The notes: generated from the letters alone by a model not told the origin. A stretch of DNA of 64,000 nucleotides from Ctena decussata (GCA_963989385.1 OZ022503.1:91956638-92020637); one strand, 5' to 3'. Shown: positions 1 through 12,500, numbered from the stretch's first letter. Numbers and translations: made by a program.

Positions 1-159
1 TACTAAAAATGTAAAAATAAGTGAGAAAAAAGATGCAGGAGATCAACTTTCGACCAAATGCACCTACTGACCCCAAGTGTCTGTGGATTTTTCGGGCGAT
101 ATAGAGCCACATTTCCCCCATAGTCTTCCCCCATGCGATTTATTCCGAAAAATATATAA

Positions 160-200
160 ATAAATAAATAAATAAAAATATAAATGAATAAATAAATAAT
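160..200. repeat. (aaat)n microsatellite
   Basis: Runs of aaataaataaataaat with minor interruptions. Confidence 0.9.
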
Positions 201-307
201 TATATGCAACTTTAGCAACCTGATTTGTTATAACAATCAATAATAACTTATTTAAAAAACAACACCAAAAAACAACAAAAAAAAACGAGTAACGTATGAA
301 TGCTATG

Positions 308-492
308 GACAGACGGACGGACACTCGGCGCCTATGGTTACGTACCGCTGAGCCACTTGGGGAACGTCGTTACGAGAATTGAAACAGAACAGAATTATTC
401 TACGGACGGACACTCGGCGTCGTGTGTGCGCATCTACGGTCACGTACCGCTGGGCCAGTTGGGGAACGTCGATACGAGAATATAAACAGAAC
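308..492. repeat. Two adjacent copies of a dispersed 'gtaccgctgagccacttggg' repeat
   Basis: Copies at about 308-398 and 397-492 share ggacggacactcggcg, cacgtaccgctg and ttggggaacgtcg. A third copy is at 51577-51678. All end in gaactgaact-like or gaacagaac-like short tails, as many SINEs or RTE-dependent repeats do. Confidence 0.75.
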
Positions 493-743
493 GGAACGGT
501 GTAATTTCTTCCCATCGCAGATATTCATACACAAACATATGCATGCAAGGTCGCAGAAAGATGTATAAAAACTCGACGAAGAACGGGTGCTTTGTCAAGT
601 TGCGTTTGATTTAGCCGGACGGGTTGTGGGATGCGGGTGGGGGTGTGGAAAATTGTTATTAGATTGAAATTAATACTCGGACTTGTGTTCCGATGGGGGT
701 CGAACCTGCATAGGTATTTTTAATTTCCGTGCCAGCCAAAAAA
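453..743. repeat. Direct duplication, copy 1 (partner 1272-1556)
   Basis: About 290 bp run in parallel with 1272-1556: gccagttggggaacgtcg, cggtgtaatttcttcccatc, gtttgatttagccggacggg and ctcggacttgtgttc occur in the same order in both. Divergence is a few percent by eye. Confidence 0.9.
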
Positions 744-1228
744 GGCTACTAGTGTACGAGGTTGTGTTTACAGACACAAAATTATACAAATTTATGCGCA
801 CAACCTCGTACACTAGCAGCCTTTTTTGCCTGCCATAAAAGGCTACTAGTGTACGAGGTTGTGTTTACAGACACAAAATCATACAAATTTATGCGCACAA
901 CCTCGTACACTAGTAGCCTTTTTCGCCTGCCATAAAAGGCTGCTAGTGTGCGAGGTTGTGTTTACAGACACAAAATCATACAAATTTGTGCGCACAACCT
1001 CGTACACTAGTAGCCTTTTTTTCCAGCCATAAAAGGCTACTAGTGTACGAGGTTGTGTTTACAGACACAAAATCATATAAATTTATGCGCACAACCTCGT
1101 ACACTAGTAGCCTTTTTTGCCAGCCATAAAAGGCTACTAGTGTACGAGGTTGTGTTTACAGACACAAAATCATACAAATTTATGCGCACAACCTCGTACA
1201 CTAGTAGCCTTTTTTGGCTGGCACGGAA
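744..1228. repeat. Tandem array of five 97-bp palindromic units
   Basis: Units start at 744, 841, 938, 1035 and 1132, exactly 97 bp apart. Each unit is a hairpin: ggctactagtgtacgaggtt on the left and aacctcgtacactagtagcc on the right, around a short acagacacaaaatcatacaa core. Small substitutions distinguish the units. Open frames across it are artefacts. Confidence 0.95.
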
Positions 1229-1271
1229 AACAAATTGTCTACCCGTTTTACCCAAAACAAAAATAAGACCA

Positions 1272-1556
1272 GTTGGGGAACGTCGTTACGAGAATATAAA
1301 CAGATCGAAACGGTGTAATTTCTTCCCATCGCAGATATTCATACACAAACATACGGATGCAAGGTCGCAGAAAGATGTATAAAAAAGCGACGATGAACGG
1401 GTGGTTTGTCAAGTTGTGTTTGATTTAGCCGGACGGGGTGTGTGATGCGGGTGGGGTGTGGAGGGTTGTTATTAGATTGAAAATAATACTCGGACTTGTG
1501 TTCAAATGGGGCTCTAACCTGCATATGTATTTTTGATTTCCGTGCCAGCCAAAAAA
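1272..1556. repeat. Direct duplication, copy 2 (partner 453-743)
   Basis: This is the second copy of the unit described at 453-743, and it leads into the isolated palindromic unit at 1557. Confidence 0.9.
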
Positions 1557-1640
1557 GGCTACTAGTGTATGAGGTTGTGTTTACAGACACAAAATCATAC
1601 AAATTTATGCGCACAACCTCGTACACTAGTAGCCTTTTTT
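1557..1640. repeat. Sixth, isolated copy of the 97-bp palindromic unit
   Basis: It has the same hairpin as the array at 744-1228 and is preceded by a duplicated flank (1272-1556 resembles 453-743). One unit here versus five upstream suggests the array expanded after the duplication, or contracted here. Confidence 0.9.
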
Positions 1641-2869
1641 GCCAGCAAATTCCATCATGTAGCGAGTTCTTCAGCAGTCATATTACCAGGAGAAAATCTA
1701 CTATGGAAGGGAAAAACGGCTATGCAAAAACACGTATAGCAGATTTTCCCCTGGGAAAATTGGCTATATAGTCATATTTCTAGAGAGAAATTCTACTATA
1801 AAGCCATTTTGCCGAGGGAGGGGGACCGGGGGGGGGGCGGGAGGGGGAGGCGGGATTCTACTATGGAAAAACCATTGTTATCTTCCGGGTGAAAATCTAC
1901 TAAGGGGGTGGGGGAGCTAATTTCTTAGAGTTACACGTTTTCCTATTCGTCACTTGGATCTATAGTTGATATTGGCACTCCTTGTTGAATTTTTTCATTG
2001 TTTTCTCAATAGTTTCTTATAGTTAGACTTTTCAATATTTAGTCATAGCAAAGAAAAGTTACCAACTTACATCCTGGCTCTACTTTTGACATTTTCTTTC
2101 CTCTAATTGTCTGTAATCCACAACAAACCAAAATTCTACGTAGACCAACTACTATTTAAATTACTCTGTCTGAAGGTATGGCTGAACTTCCTGGTTACAC
2201 AGTTAGACCAATGAAAAACATAACTCAAGCCATGTCATGATGAAAAGTGTCTTTTAAAGGCCCCATTGCTCTATCAGCATGAAATATTTTATCGTGAGGT
2301 ATCTCTGAAAAAACTTCTCACTACAGTTTCGCCATTGATTATTATCGTAATTGGCTGGCTTTGAAAAATCAAAACGTCCTTGAGTGAGTTTACCATAAAA
2401 TAGATTTGAAAAAATAACTAGGTCATTTTAGTTGCCAACCAAAATGACCTACTTTCGATTTCACAAGCTTTATTTCATGATAAAAATACAACGTACAGGC
2501 GGTAAAAATATAAGGTACAGGCGTTTTACAGGTGATAAAAATACAATGTACAAAAAGAATTAGGCAAGGATCCCATTGATTGCGCCGCTGTTGCATTGTT
2601 GCATTGTTTACCGGGGAACCAGAGACGAAACTCGTGTTTTTTTATTGAGAGACATCATTTTTTCAAAATACCTTGTTCCTTCTTTTTTGCCAGTTATATG
2701 CTACAAAAAAGCACATCAACCGACATATTTTCATCAATTCTGAAGGTTGTACAGGTTTCATAATGATTTGTAATTTGACGGTTTTTACCTTTGATAGGAC
2801 TATGGAGACTTTAACGTAAGCAAACGGCAGAAACTCAGATCAGCTTGCGAGAATTTACAAATTTAAGCA
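1641..2869. other. No gene seen
   Basis: G-rich patch at 1815-1855 (ggggaccggggggggggcgg) within sequence carrying repeated tctactatgga words at 1690-1870. The rest is AT-rich and shows no coding signal. 2340-2455 shares aacgtccttgag and aaatgac words with 16110-16200. Confidence 0.6.
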
Positions 2870-3135
2870 ATCTTAGCTTTTAACTGCATTGATTCTTCAG
2901 AGTCCATGGAATTATCTTTGCTTTTCACTGCCGTGATTCTTTAGAGTTCATGGAATTATCTTTGCTTTTCAAAGCATTGATTCTTCAGAGTTCATAGAAT
3001 TATCTTTGCTCTTCACTGCCGTGATTCTTTAGAGTTCATGGAATTATCTTTGCTTGTCATTGCATTGATTTTTCATTTTATGCAATTATCTTTGCTTTTC
3101 ACTGCATTGATTCCTCAGAGTCCATGAAATTATTA
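2870..3135. repeat. 44-bp tandem repeat, about six units, with an inverted copy at its end
   Basis: The motif gaattatctttgcttttcac plus tgattcttcagagttcatg recurs with spacings of about 44 bp (2908, 2952, 2997, 3040, 3083, 3127). Directly after it, 3138-3175 is the reverse complement of one unit (ccatggactctgaggaatca), giving a hairpin end. Confidence 0.88.
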
Positions 3136-3344
3136 TTCCATGGACTCTGAGGAATCAATGCAGTGAAAAGCAAAGACTATTGGAAACTCTGATCTGACTC
3201 CGCTGATGCCATTTTTGTTATATGTGCATACAATACAGCATATTTTCTTGGTACTCGGCTCATTTGAATAGTCAGTATTTGGATCCAATTTTTTGGGTCT
3301 AATCAATAAAAGCACTTTGTGTTTGTTCGTGGTTAATTCAGATT

Positions 3345-3502
3345 GTTAAAGGAATGAATGTTAATTTTTTAACGTTTACTGAAGTATAAACTACATCGGG
3401 TCACGAGCAAAGTAAGTGAACCCCGAAGGGGTTTACGTAAACTTTGCTCGTGACCCGATGTAGTTTATACTTCAGTAAACGTTAAAAAAAATAACATTCA
3501 TT
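3345..3502. repeat. Long near-perfect hairpin, family A copy 1
   Basis: Arms begin gtttactgaagtataaacta and end in its reverse complement near 3483, around a central aaccccgaaggggtt. Outer flanks (ggaatgaatgtta and aacattcattcc) pair too. The same element is at 62638-62795. Confidence 0.9.
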
Positions 3503-4671
3503 CCTTATATTTATATTATTAAACGATGCTTTTGATCAATAAAAAGATAAACAAAATCAAGAAATACATATAATAAAGATTGTTTAAAAAAACATTACCG
3601 GCCGAATTTAGCAATAGTTTGGAACAGCCGCATTGTCACTGCCTACCAGTAAATTCCACCTCCTGCTGTAGATTTCGCGTGCAAGTAGGCGTAGCGAGCT
3701 GTCACTCAATGTTTACTAGCCATTCAAGTACATTGAATGTTGTAGATTTCACGTGCTAGTTAGTGAGATGAGCTGTCACTCTGAAGCGCGTGATACAATG
3801 TAATTATTGACTTTTAAACAACATTGACGCCCGCATCACTTAATTGGGTTAACAGAGAGCTCTACACTGATAATGTAAATATTAAAAAATATACAAAGAA
3901 AAACAAACAGTTTACAACCAGCGACTATAGAACAGCCGTTCTGAGAAAAGAAATGTCATACTTCGAAAAGTAATATTAGAAACATTGAATAAACACCTTG
4001 CAAAATAGTAAATTTGAAAACACGAAGTTCAACACAAAGATTTCAGAGTTCTGGTTTGAAGTACAATGTAATAGCTTTAGAATATAAAATCACTTGTTTG
4101 ACCATGCAGATATACATGTAGTAATAATAAAAACTATTTGTCAGATTATGAATGCTCTCTACCGTCTTCTTAACTGATTACCAGCCTTCTTTAATTGTAT
4201 CCAAACAGAGAACACAGGTAAACCAAGTAAATAAGTTCTGTTTACTTTTAAGTGCACTTGGTGGGGAAAATCACAGATAAAACGGTAAGTGTATTATAAA
4301 TTTCAGTCTATGTAAACATAATTTATAAGTTTTTTCTTATTTTTTGTTCAAAGATAAATGCAAGCAAAAACAGTCTACCTTTGAGTTATCCTTCAGTGAA
4401 GTGATTGGTAACTTTGTCAATAGGGGTACCGAAATGCCAGCCATACTTGGCACTTTAAGATGTAGCGATGTTTATCCTGCATTCGGTATTTCTGCAAGTT
4501 TCTGCATCTGTCCCAAAATGACTTACCGCCCTAATATACTGTTCACAAAAAGTAGGGGATATTAAGCTATGAAAAAATGTACCCTCTACAACAAATGTGA
4601 TATCCATACGGGGTGAGGACAAAAATGTGGCAACTTCGAACAAAAATTCATTTCAATCCTTCAACTAAGCT

Positions 4672-4907
4672 AACCTCCCAAGGTCTTCTGGGTTAGCAAA
4701 GACGATTCTACAGGGCGCAGTGAAAGGAAAAAGAAGAGGTAGACAGAAGAAGAGGTGGGAAGACAATATTAAAGAGTGGACAGGGATGGATTTTGCCAGC
4801 TCAACTAGGGCAGCTGAAAACAGAACAAGGTGGAAAGGGACGGTTTCGAAGTCATCTGTGGTGCCCCAACGACCTAGTAAGGTTATGGGATAGAATAGAA
4901 TAGAAGC
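4672..4907 (+). mobile_element. RTE LINE 3'-end fragment
   Basis: This stretch matches 26015-26252 closely: aggtcttctgggttagcaaa, then agaagaggtgggaagacaa, gagtggacaggatgga-like sequence and tcatctgtggtgccccaacg, ending in the same gggatagaatagaatagaa tail. It is a severely 5'-truncated copy of the same RTE family, separated by 21 kb. Confidence 0.85.
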
Positions 4908-5642
4908 TAACCGTTTAATACATTTTAAGTTTTGTATGCTTATAGATTTTTTTCTTCAAAACTGTCAGTTTGAGAAGAAAAAGAACACAAAAATCTTACA
5001 GGTACATCGAGTCACCGAAAAATTTAGACGCCTATGGCATGCACTCTTTAATTTGACGAAACATAGCGTAAAACCAATTTTCAGCTTGTTAAATACATGA
5101 TGACGAGTGTTCTGTGTAAGTTTTGCAGTTCTTGATCAGCTGACTTTGTGGAATCTTTTGCCTGACAAACCGATCACACTTAAATAAAAAGTTATTGAGA
5201 TTCTTGTCCGCGCCAGACCAGCTAAACCCTCGTTTTATCTGGGTAAAAATTGCAGAAATCATCGATATTTTCTTCCAAATACAACCAATTAAACGGCACT
5301 CCATTTTTTAAGGTATTCGTCTGTCGGTCACATTATTTCTTGTATATAATCTTTCTGCTGACATTCTTAACGGTCCGGTACAGGGCCTTCCATACAAAGT
5401 TTAGGTTTAGATCTGCACACTTCAGCATTTTGAGTCACTCTTGTGCCTATAGTATAGCGTCCTAAACTTTTCGTTCTGGAGCGTCAGAAGCTCATCTTGA
5501 CCGGACAAATTAAATCCATTTTGAACATAAGGTATCTAGAGCTTCTGGCGCGTTAGTATTGAATAGGTGCATTGCCGATACAAGGTCTTGTCTGTTTAAG
5601 GTTTCTTTTATATATCAAAAGATGGCTTGGATAACTAATATT

Positions 5643-5759
5643 GAGCCGCGACACGACAAACCCAACAAAGTGGCATGAGCGCCCAGTGAAGACTCAGACC
5701 AGCCTGGGCATCTGTCAGTCTGACGAGAGACTTCCCTATTCGCATAGAGCTAGCTTCGA
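5643..5759. mobile_element. Foldback MITE, 240-bp 'ccgcgacacgaga' family, left half only
   Basis: It matches the first half of the family (gagccgcgacacgacaaacc, gactcagaccagcctgggca). The complementary right half is missing. Confidence 0.8.
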
Positions 5760-5811
5760 TTTTTAGCTGTCTGCGTCTTGCTGCTTGTGTTGTTGTTTCG
5801 AGGTAGGGTCA

Positions 5812-6007
5812 AGTTGGGTAACTTCGGACAGCCGATAAATTCGGACATACCATTGCAAACAGTGAAAATCCAGATGAGACGGCTCATGATGAGCCGTCTC
5901 ATCAGGAGTTTCACTGTTTGTTTTACTTCCAAACAACTGACATGTAAAGGAAACAACGTCACTGTCCGTATTTACCCGCAGTCCGAATTTACCCGACTTT
6001 ACCCTAC
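5812..6007. mobile_element. MITE with 'agggtmaagtygggtaa' terminal inverted repeats
   Basis: The left end agggtcaagttgggtaactt pairs with the right end (aatttacccgactttaccct). The centre is a perfect palindrome, agacggctcatgatgagccgtct, written here as two arms around catg, flanked by cagtgaaa and tttcactg. Confidence 0.85.
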
Positions 6008-6285
6008 TGTTTCCTGTTTGGTGTGAGTGGGACCTGGAATTGATTGTACCAGTTCCTGCAGCCTTTTTATACGGCTCTGATCAGACTGTGCAGATCTAAG
6101 TCTTATCTGATTTTATCTTTCTGGTTGCATGCATAGAATTTACATAAATTCCCATCCGTTTTTATTCTCTTGCTGGATTTAAGGGTGTTGAAAATGTGCT
6201 CTTCCTAAATGACATTTTGTATATTTGTGACTCGTCTCTTTTCGGTTACTTTCCAGGTTGTTGCTTTTCCTTTGTATCCTAATTA

Positions 6286-6484
6286 TTGAGCCTCGACACG
6301 ACAAAACCAACTAAAGTGGCATGTGCGCCTAGCGAAGACTCAGATCAGCTTGGGCATCCGGCCAGTCTGATCAGAGTCTTCGCTGTCGACGTGGAAGTTG
6401 CTTAGGCCATTAGCCACCCTTTTAGAAGTGCAAAGTGAAGAATGTGGTCAGACTGGGTAGATGCCCAGGCGTCGCTGGGCTTTC
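6286..6484. mobile_element. Foldback MITE, 'ccgcgacacgaga' family, right end lost
   Basis: It carries cgacacgacaaaaccaac, ccagtctgatcagagtcttc, then the complementary gtcagactgggtagatgccc. The right end breaks off at about 6484. Confidence 0.8.
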
Positions 6485-7681
6485 AAGGGGTTCTCCCATT
6501 TTATGAATTTGACAGGCGTTTTAGTTCATGAAATTTTCCAGCTGATTTCAGCGGTTGATCCAAAAGGTTTGTGCGGAAATAGTTGTTTTCTTTGTGTTCC
6601 AAATTTTGGCTATGGGGTTTTGGCTAACGGATTTTGCAAGGGATTTTGCCAAAACTCGCTATTGAGTTGGTTACATGGCAAAATTTCGGAAGTTCTTGTC
6701 GCCATAGCCTAAATTTCTATATATGTTTCATGTGCAAAAGAAAGACTGTGGTCAACCGCGAATGCACTGGCTATTTTGAGTTGTGGGATTACATGTATTT
6801 ATTTGTGCATATTTGCAAAAGGGGGGGGAAAGAAATCAATAGGCAACCAAATTGCTTCCCTCTTCCCAGTTCTTCGACTATTTGCATTGTTTTATTCTGA
6901 GCCACTTGGTGTGGAATTTCATAACAGTTCTGGATATGGAATATAGATGATGGCCAAAGGAGCCGTAAAGTTTTAAGGAGCACCCTCGTTCGTGCTGACT
7001 TACTGCACCCTCCTTTATAATCCTAATACCTATAAAGTAAAGCTTTCTGCTCGAAGACATTCAGCGGTCACTCTAGGCAAATCATCAGCTAAGAACATTC
7101 ACTACAGGGCGGTAATAAGGTCTAAAGATGACCCCCCCCCCCCTTCTTTTAAATAGGGAACTGCATACAGTAACCAGACCCGCTTTTATAAAAACTGCTT
7201 ATGCAAATTTTCACACGACAAGACTGGTACATATGTCACATATGGAAACAAAATATTTTTCGTCTTTTATTTTCAAGAGAAAACATGTTAAAATAACTAT
7301 ATAGATAGAGATTCGCCAGCGAATCTCAGTTTTTTGTGTAGTCAACAAGATGTTAGTCGAAATATAAGTCAGGAAAAATATATCATTAATTTTAAGAACA
7401 AAGAAAAGAAGTTCCTTTCAACGTTTTCAACTATACAAATAAATAACATTTTAACAATAAACAATATTTACATCAAACCACTGAAAAAAAGAAATGAAAG
7501 TAAAATAAATAAATAAGCACAATATCACTTTAATCTCACAACATTTCAACGAGATGCTTAAACTTTTCATTTCAGAAATAGATATACATTTCTCTGTTGT
7601 ATGGGTTTGAGACCAGCTAGGAACATTGATAAAAGTCTTATTGATATGAATTGTTTTCCATTGATTCACTTTGGTTTCGCA

Positions 7682-7880
7682 GAGCAATTTTCAGCTCATG
7701 AATTCATGAGCTGAAAATTACTCTGTGAAACCATAGCATGAGATGAGAAATGCCCGTGAAACCACAGTATGAGCTGAAGAAACCACAGTTTGAGCACAGA
7801 AAACCATAGAATGGGATGAAAAAGCCACAATTACCATATAGGGTTTAGCTGAGAATTGCTTTCTTAAACCACAGTTACTG
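7682..7880. repeat. Palindrome plus roughly 30-bp 'gaaaccacagt' tandem repeat
   Basis: The palindrome ttttcagctcatgaattcat/gagctgaaaa is followed by about five degenerate copies of tgaaaccacagtatgagatg-like units up to 7880. Confidence 0.75.
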
Positions 7881-8239
7881 TGCAATATTCTTGCTTTCCT
7901 GGGTTTACGTCCTATGGTACAGCAATGACACGAGTAAAGCATAATGAAGGGTGGGACAGCTGATTTGCAGGTGATTTGTAGGCGGGCTTAAGATGATCCG
8001 TGATGACATTTAAATCTTATTCACTTGTTGACTCAGTCTAGCAACAGGTTTTTAAAACTTTTTCTTACAATGAAGAAACAACTGTTTATTCTCTTGAGAC
8101 TCATATCATTTCTCGAAGTCGGATATTTCTACGAGAAATTTCTAAATTTACTAACATGCTCTTGTACTTATAAAGCTTATTTTTCCAATGTATTTCTTTT
8201 TAAATCGAATATTGTTACCAACTACAATAACTTGCAAGC

Positions 8240-8273
8240 AGGGGGGGGGGGGGGGGGGGGGGTGGGGGGGGGC
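8240..8273. repeat. Poly-G tract
   Basis: Over 30 G bases with one T interruption. A neighbouring glycine-rich reading frame is an artefact of this tract. Confidence 0.95.
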
Positions 8274-8320
8274 ATGTTTAAAATCCATCAATGGAAATTA
8301 CCAATTTTTCATAAAAGCTA

Positions 8321-8523
8321 AACTCTCGATATATCGAAGTAGAACTTCAGCCCAAACTACCGATACCTCAAAGTAAATTTTCTGGTAACAGAAAATTTAC
8401 TTTGAGATATCAGTAGTTTGAGACATCATGAGTTGAAATGTAAATAAAAAATAGGAAATACATTCTTTGATATAAGAAGATACTTTAAGATATCAGTGTT
8501 CGAGATATCGGGATTTGACTGTA
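8321..8523. mobile_element. pogo/Tigger-like MITE, 'ctcgatatctcgaag' family, copy 1
   Basis: Ends aactctcgatatatcgaagt and gatatcgggatttgactgta, with inner palindrome aaattttctg...cagaaaattt and tttgagatatcagtagtttg. The cagtcaa-type termini and TA target suggest a Tc1-mariner/pogo-dependent MITE. Confidence 0.82.
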
Positions 8524-8599
8524 TACTGTGTCTCATTATCTGTTGGAAACCAGAATCAATATTTTTACTATTTAAGAAAAGCTACCTCCAATGATAATA

Positions 8600-8797
8600 C
8601 AGTTGACTCCCGATATCCCGAACACTGATATATCATTATACATTTTTATATCAAAGAATATAGTTTGAACAAATTTCCTAATTCTCTGTGCAATTCTACT
8701 CCTGTTATCTAAAACTACTGGTATTTCAAAGAAAATTTACTTTGAGATATCAGTAGTTTTAGATTAGCTTCGACTTCGAGATATCGAGCTTTGACTG
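8600..8797. mobile_element. pogo/Tigger-like MITE, 'ctcgatatctcgaag' family, copy 2, inverted
   Basis: Ends cagttgactcccgatatccc and atatcgagctttgactg. Orientation is reversed relative to the copy 80 bp upstream, so 8321-8797 forms a larger inverted pair. Confidence 0.82.
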
Positions 8798-9314
8798 TTG
8801 TATATATAAAAGAAGTCATGCAATATGCTGCAAGTCAGTACTTAGCTGAGATACGGTTTTGAATATGAAAAACCTAAAATTTTGGTATTTAAGCAGCTTT
8901 TAAGAAACAAATCCACTAAAACCAGCTGGTGGAGTGAGTCAACAAGTTAGATAAGAAGCACAGCAGTCTCCGATTAACGGATGATTCAAGATATAAGCTG
9001 TGAAATAATTATTTCAGGTAGCACACATGCAAAAACAAATACATTCACAGTATAAAAAACCCCAGTTAATTCTACGACAATATCGTCTAATAAATGCATT
9101 TGATTTTTGCTCTGACAGACTGTGTCTTCTTTGCAAGTAGACGAACATACTTCAGCTTGTTAGTTTAGGATAATATTTTAAGTTAAAGATTGAAGTACTA
9201 ATTAAATCAACATAGGTATTATGTTATAGGTTGTAGCCCGTATCAAGTCCATATCGACATGGCAATTCAAAAAGCAGACCAAAGAATATTTCTTTTTATG
9301 GAGGGAAAATGACA

Positions 9315-9534
9315 CTAAGTTAAGTTTGAGGGTAGATTTTTTTCAGCTTTTCCCCACATCTTCCAATCTGGGTCTTGGGAAGAGCTGGACGCACTGTCAT
9401 GTGCTTGAGTTGTCGCCCCCTTCTTTTCATCTTTCTTGATTATCGTTCTTTCCCGCCGCTGTTCGTTGTATCCAATGTGTGTTTCTCCAGGGAAGAGATG
9501 AGGCATTTCAGGTGTTTTGTAGTATTGCTGGTAC
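9315..9534 (-). CDS. Receptor exon 6: cytoplasmic tail and stop
   Basis: Acceptor TTTCAG precedes 9534. The exon encodes YQQYYKTPEMPHLFPG and a lysine/serine-rich tail ending NLPSNLT, stop TAG at 9317-9315. The tail has tyrosines 233, 236 and 237 near the membrane and a serine cluster (SASSSSQ) that could be phosphorylated; that is inference. A polyadenylation signal was not identified with confidence. Confidence 0.85.
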
Positions 9535-12500
9535 CTGAAAGGGAAACAAAAATGTAATCCAGAGAGGTACAGCAGGATGGATTACGTGCAATTTTACGTC
9601 CTTCCAACAGTAGTCCAATAATATCATGACGATGGTACGGTGGTGATGAAAGGTTGTGTGCAATGGAATCCCGTTCATGGCTGTAAAGATTTATCGAACC
9701 GGGAACCGCTAGATCACCAACACTGACCTACCGGACTCCTCCAAAGACAAATACAAAGGGAATAATTTTAATTATCGAGAATTCCAACTCGCGCTGTTTT
9801 TGTTTCTTTTAAGTTAATGGGTACAAGTTCAGGAGACGCAACCCTGCCATTTATATTTTCCCTTCTAAATGGGGTCAACCCTTAAAGAAAAAGAATTTGC
9901 TCCCCGAGAAGCAAATTCTTTCCTTTAAGAGAAGACCTCATTTTGGGGGTGGTCGGGTGGTGCGATGGTGCTGGGTATAACTACCAGTGCCGGGCGTCCT
10001 ACTGATTCGGATAATAGTAGGCCAAGGGCCTACGGTGTTTTCAGTAGGTGCGGGTGTGGGTTGTTTGGACATTTTTCTCTCGTCTATCATTTCTCTCTTC
10101 TTTCTTCCTCTCCTTGGGAGACGGCCCGATATAGACTAAAATACTGTCTAAAAGGGCCGTTAAACCCAAAAGAAACCAACCAACCAAGACCTCATTTTGG
10201 AAGGGCTCGGTCGTCCAAGGAAGTAAACAGAAACTGAGTCACATAAATTGTACTTTTAACTAGTAAAAATGCGAATTCATGGCGCTGTATTCATATACCT
10301 TAACCCTTCAAGCGCCATAAAGCAGACGACAAAATTTACGTCTGCAGACCTTTCAAAATATGTTTCATCCAAGCTATAGCATATTGAAAATTCAATAACT
10401 AGAGGGCAAACAATGTCGATCGAGATGAAGTGGCTCATTATGAGCCACCTCATCAGGATCTGCACTGTTCGCAAATTCTGCCATTTTCATCACTGGCGCT
10501 TTTAGTGTTAACTCAAATTGGTGATATATTTGTGAACATCTTACTTTTCCTTGTAGTATTGCTTCGTAACTGGGTAGGCCGTGGTAAAATTTGTCTCCTC
10601 CTGGTTCACATATTCCTGTGTTGTTAGAGGGCGCTTTAGATAGATTCTCCACCTGTTCCTTCTGTAGACATAATAGCCAATGAGGGCGCCGAGTAAGAGG
10701 CCTAGGGTCAAGCCAACAGCCAGGCCTACAATGAGGCCGGTTTGGTCGTTTATCTGGACACCCGGAGGCTCTACCTCTGAAAATACAAAAGGACGAATTG
10801 TTTAACCCTTAAAGCGCCAAAAAGTAAAATTGTTGAATTGGCAAACAATGTAGATCCAGATGAGGTGGCTCATAATGAGCCACATCTGAATCTACACTGT
10901 TTGCCCTCTAATGGTCGAATTCTCAATATGATATCGCTTGGACGAGACATTTTTAGTAATTCTGCAGACGTAAGTTTTGTCGTCTGCTTTTTGGCGCATT
11001 TTAAAAGGGTTAAATTTTACGACTTACATTTTGTTACAGATTTATGGCGTAAACTGAGTGGAGTGTGTACAGAGTTTACTGGGTTGTTTTATTGGTTACA
11101 GCAAAATAATTTTCTAATAGTCAAAATTATGCGCGTAATTCAAACGAGTAAGCGTTAGCGAATACCATACCATAGACACGTAAGCACTATTTCTTAGTAC
11201 GCATCAAAACAACCGAATAAAGTGTTTTGTTACACTTCTTCCTGACGTGAAGGCAGGGTAAAACACAAGCATATGGAGTGAACGTACCTATTACGTCATC
11301 AATTTATGGGTACACAAAAGTTTTATCCCACAATTTGAATACATAGAAAACATCAGCTGCTGCTATTGGCTGAAAATGGATGCTGAGTTATTGTTATTAT
11401 TTTTTCTTCTTAATTCAGTGGTTGAACATGTAAAATCAGGGAGTTGAATTATTTAATGTCTACCAGTATTATTGTTTTGCAGCTCTAAACTCTTTGAATT
11501 TTTGACAGTTGTTTTCAGGAAAAATCAGTTCCGCAGACGATTGTTGGGTTTGGGTTTACCCGGCTCTCTTAAATGCAACATAATGTTTTGTTTTTCTGTT
11601 CTTGTTTAAATTTTGAGTCCACCAGCTAGAAGGAGCTATGGTCTAAAGTAGTCGCGATTCGCAGGAAATGTGTTGTATTTTCCAAAATGTTTGTATTGCG
11701 GTCTATGGGAAATGAATTGGTACCGTACTTTATGCTACTGGCATGCAAATAATCATTCGTAGCTCTATAACCGTAATTTGTATATTAAGGCTTAAACGAT
11801 TAAAGGACGTAGCAAAATGCCCAAGTAAACTTCGATGCTGTAGGTAAAAGCATCATTATTTTTGCTGAATTCGATTGAAATGAAGATATGGTATAAATTC
11901 CACAGAGAATAATAGCTAATTCATCTTTAGAAATGTAATGAGAAGGATTAAGCACTTGTCTGACAGCCACTGTGACCTGATGTCAAACTTGTTAAAATCA
12001 CACTGAGCCACCTGATGCCATCTGTAATAACCTTAATAGGAAGACTTCAAGGTTCAACAAATGGGTCATTTTAAACAGTCACATATAAACTTCTATATTA
12101 CCCAGACATATATAAAGCTCTAGAGTAGCGGAATAACAACGGACACTTAGACAAAGCAAACCTACTGATGTTCGAAGAGTAAATGACCACCAAACAGGCA
12201 CAAGACGTTGAAATGACGTCGCACTGACATCGATGCGACGTTATAATGTCGCATCGCCGTCAGTATGACGTCATTTTGACGTCATGTGCTTGCTGGGCAG
12301 CCATAATGGAAACACCGACAATCACTGTGTAACTGTCGATTAAAATATCATTCCAAGCCGCCCCATCCCTCTCCCCACATCGTTCGCTCTGTTTGTAATC
12401 AATTTTCCCATATCCAAATGACTGTGCAGCCAAACAATACTAGTAGGCTAATATAAACCAGTTAGCAATCAGGGAGCTAGCCATACAAAAAACTGTATCT

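Larger units (their letters stand above)
6490..8315. other. No gene seen, apart from the palindrome/tandem at 7682
   Basis: Only short frames without domain features. A poly-C tract lies at 7131-7143. Confidence 0.6.

Noticed and set aside
1053..1382. 109-codon frame
   Set aside because: It lies across the 97-bp palindromic array.
8188..8376. Glycine-rich protein
   Set aside because: Produced by a poly-G tract.
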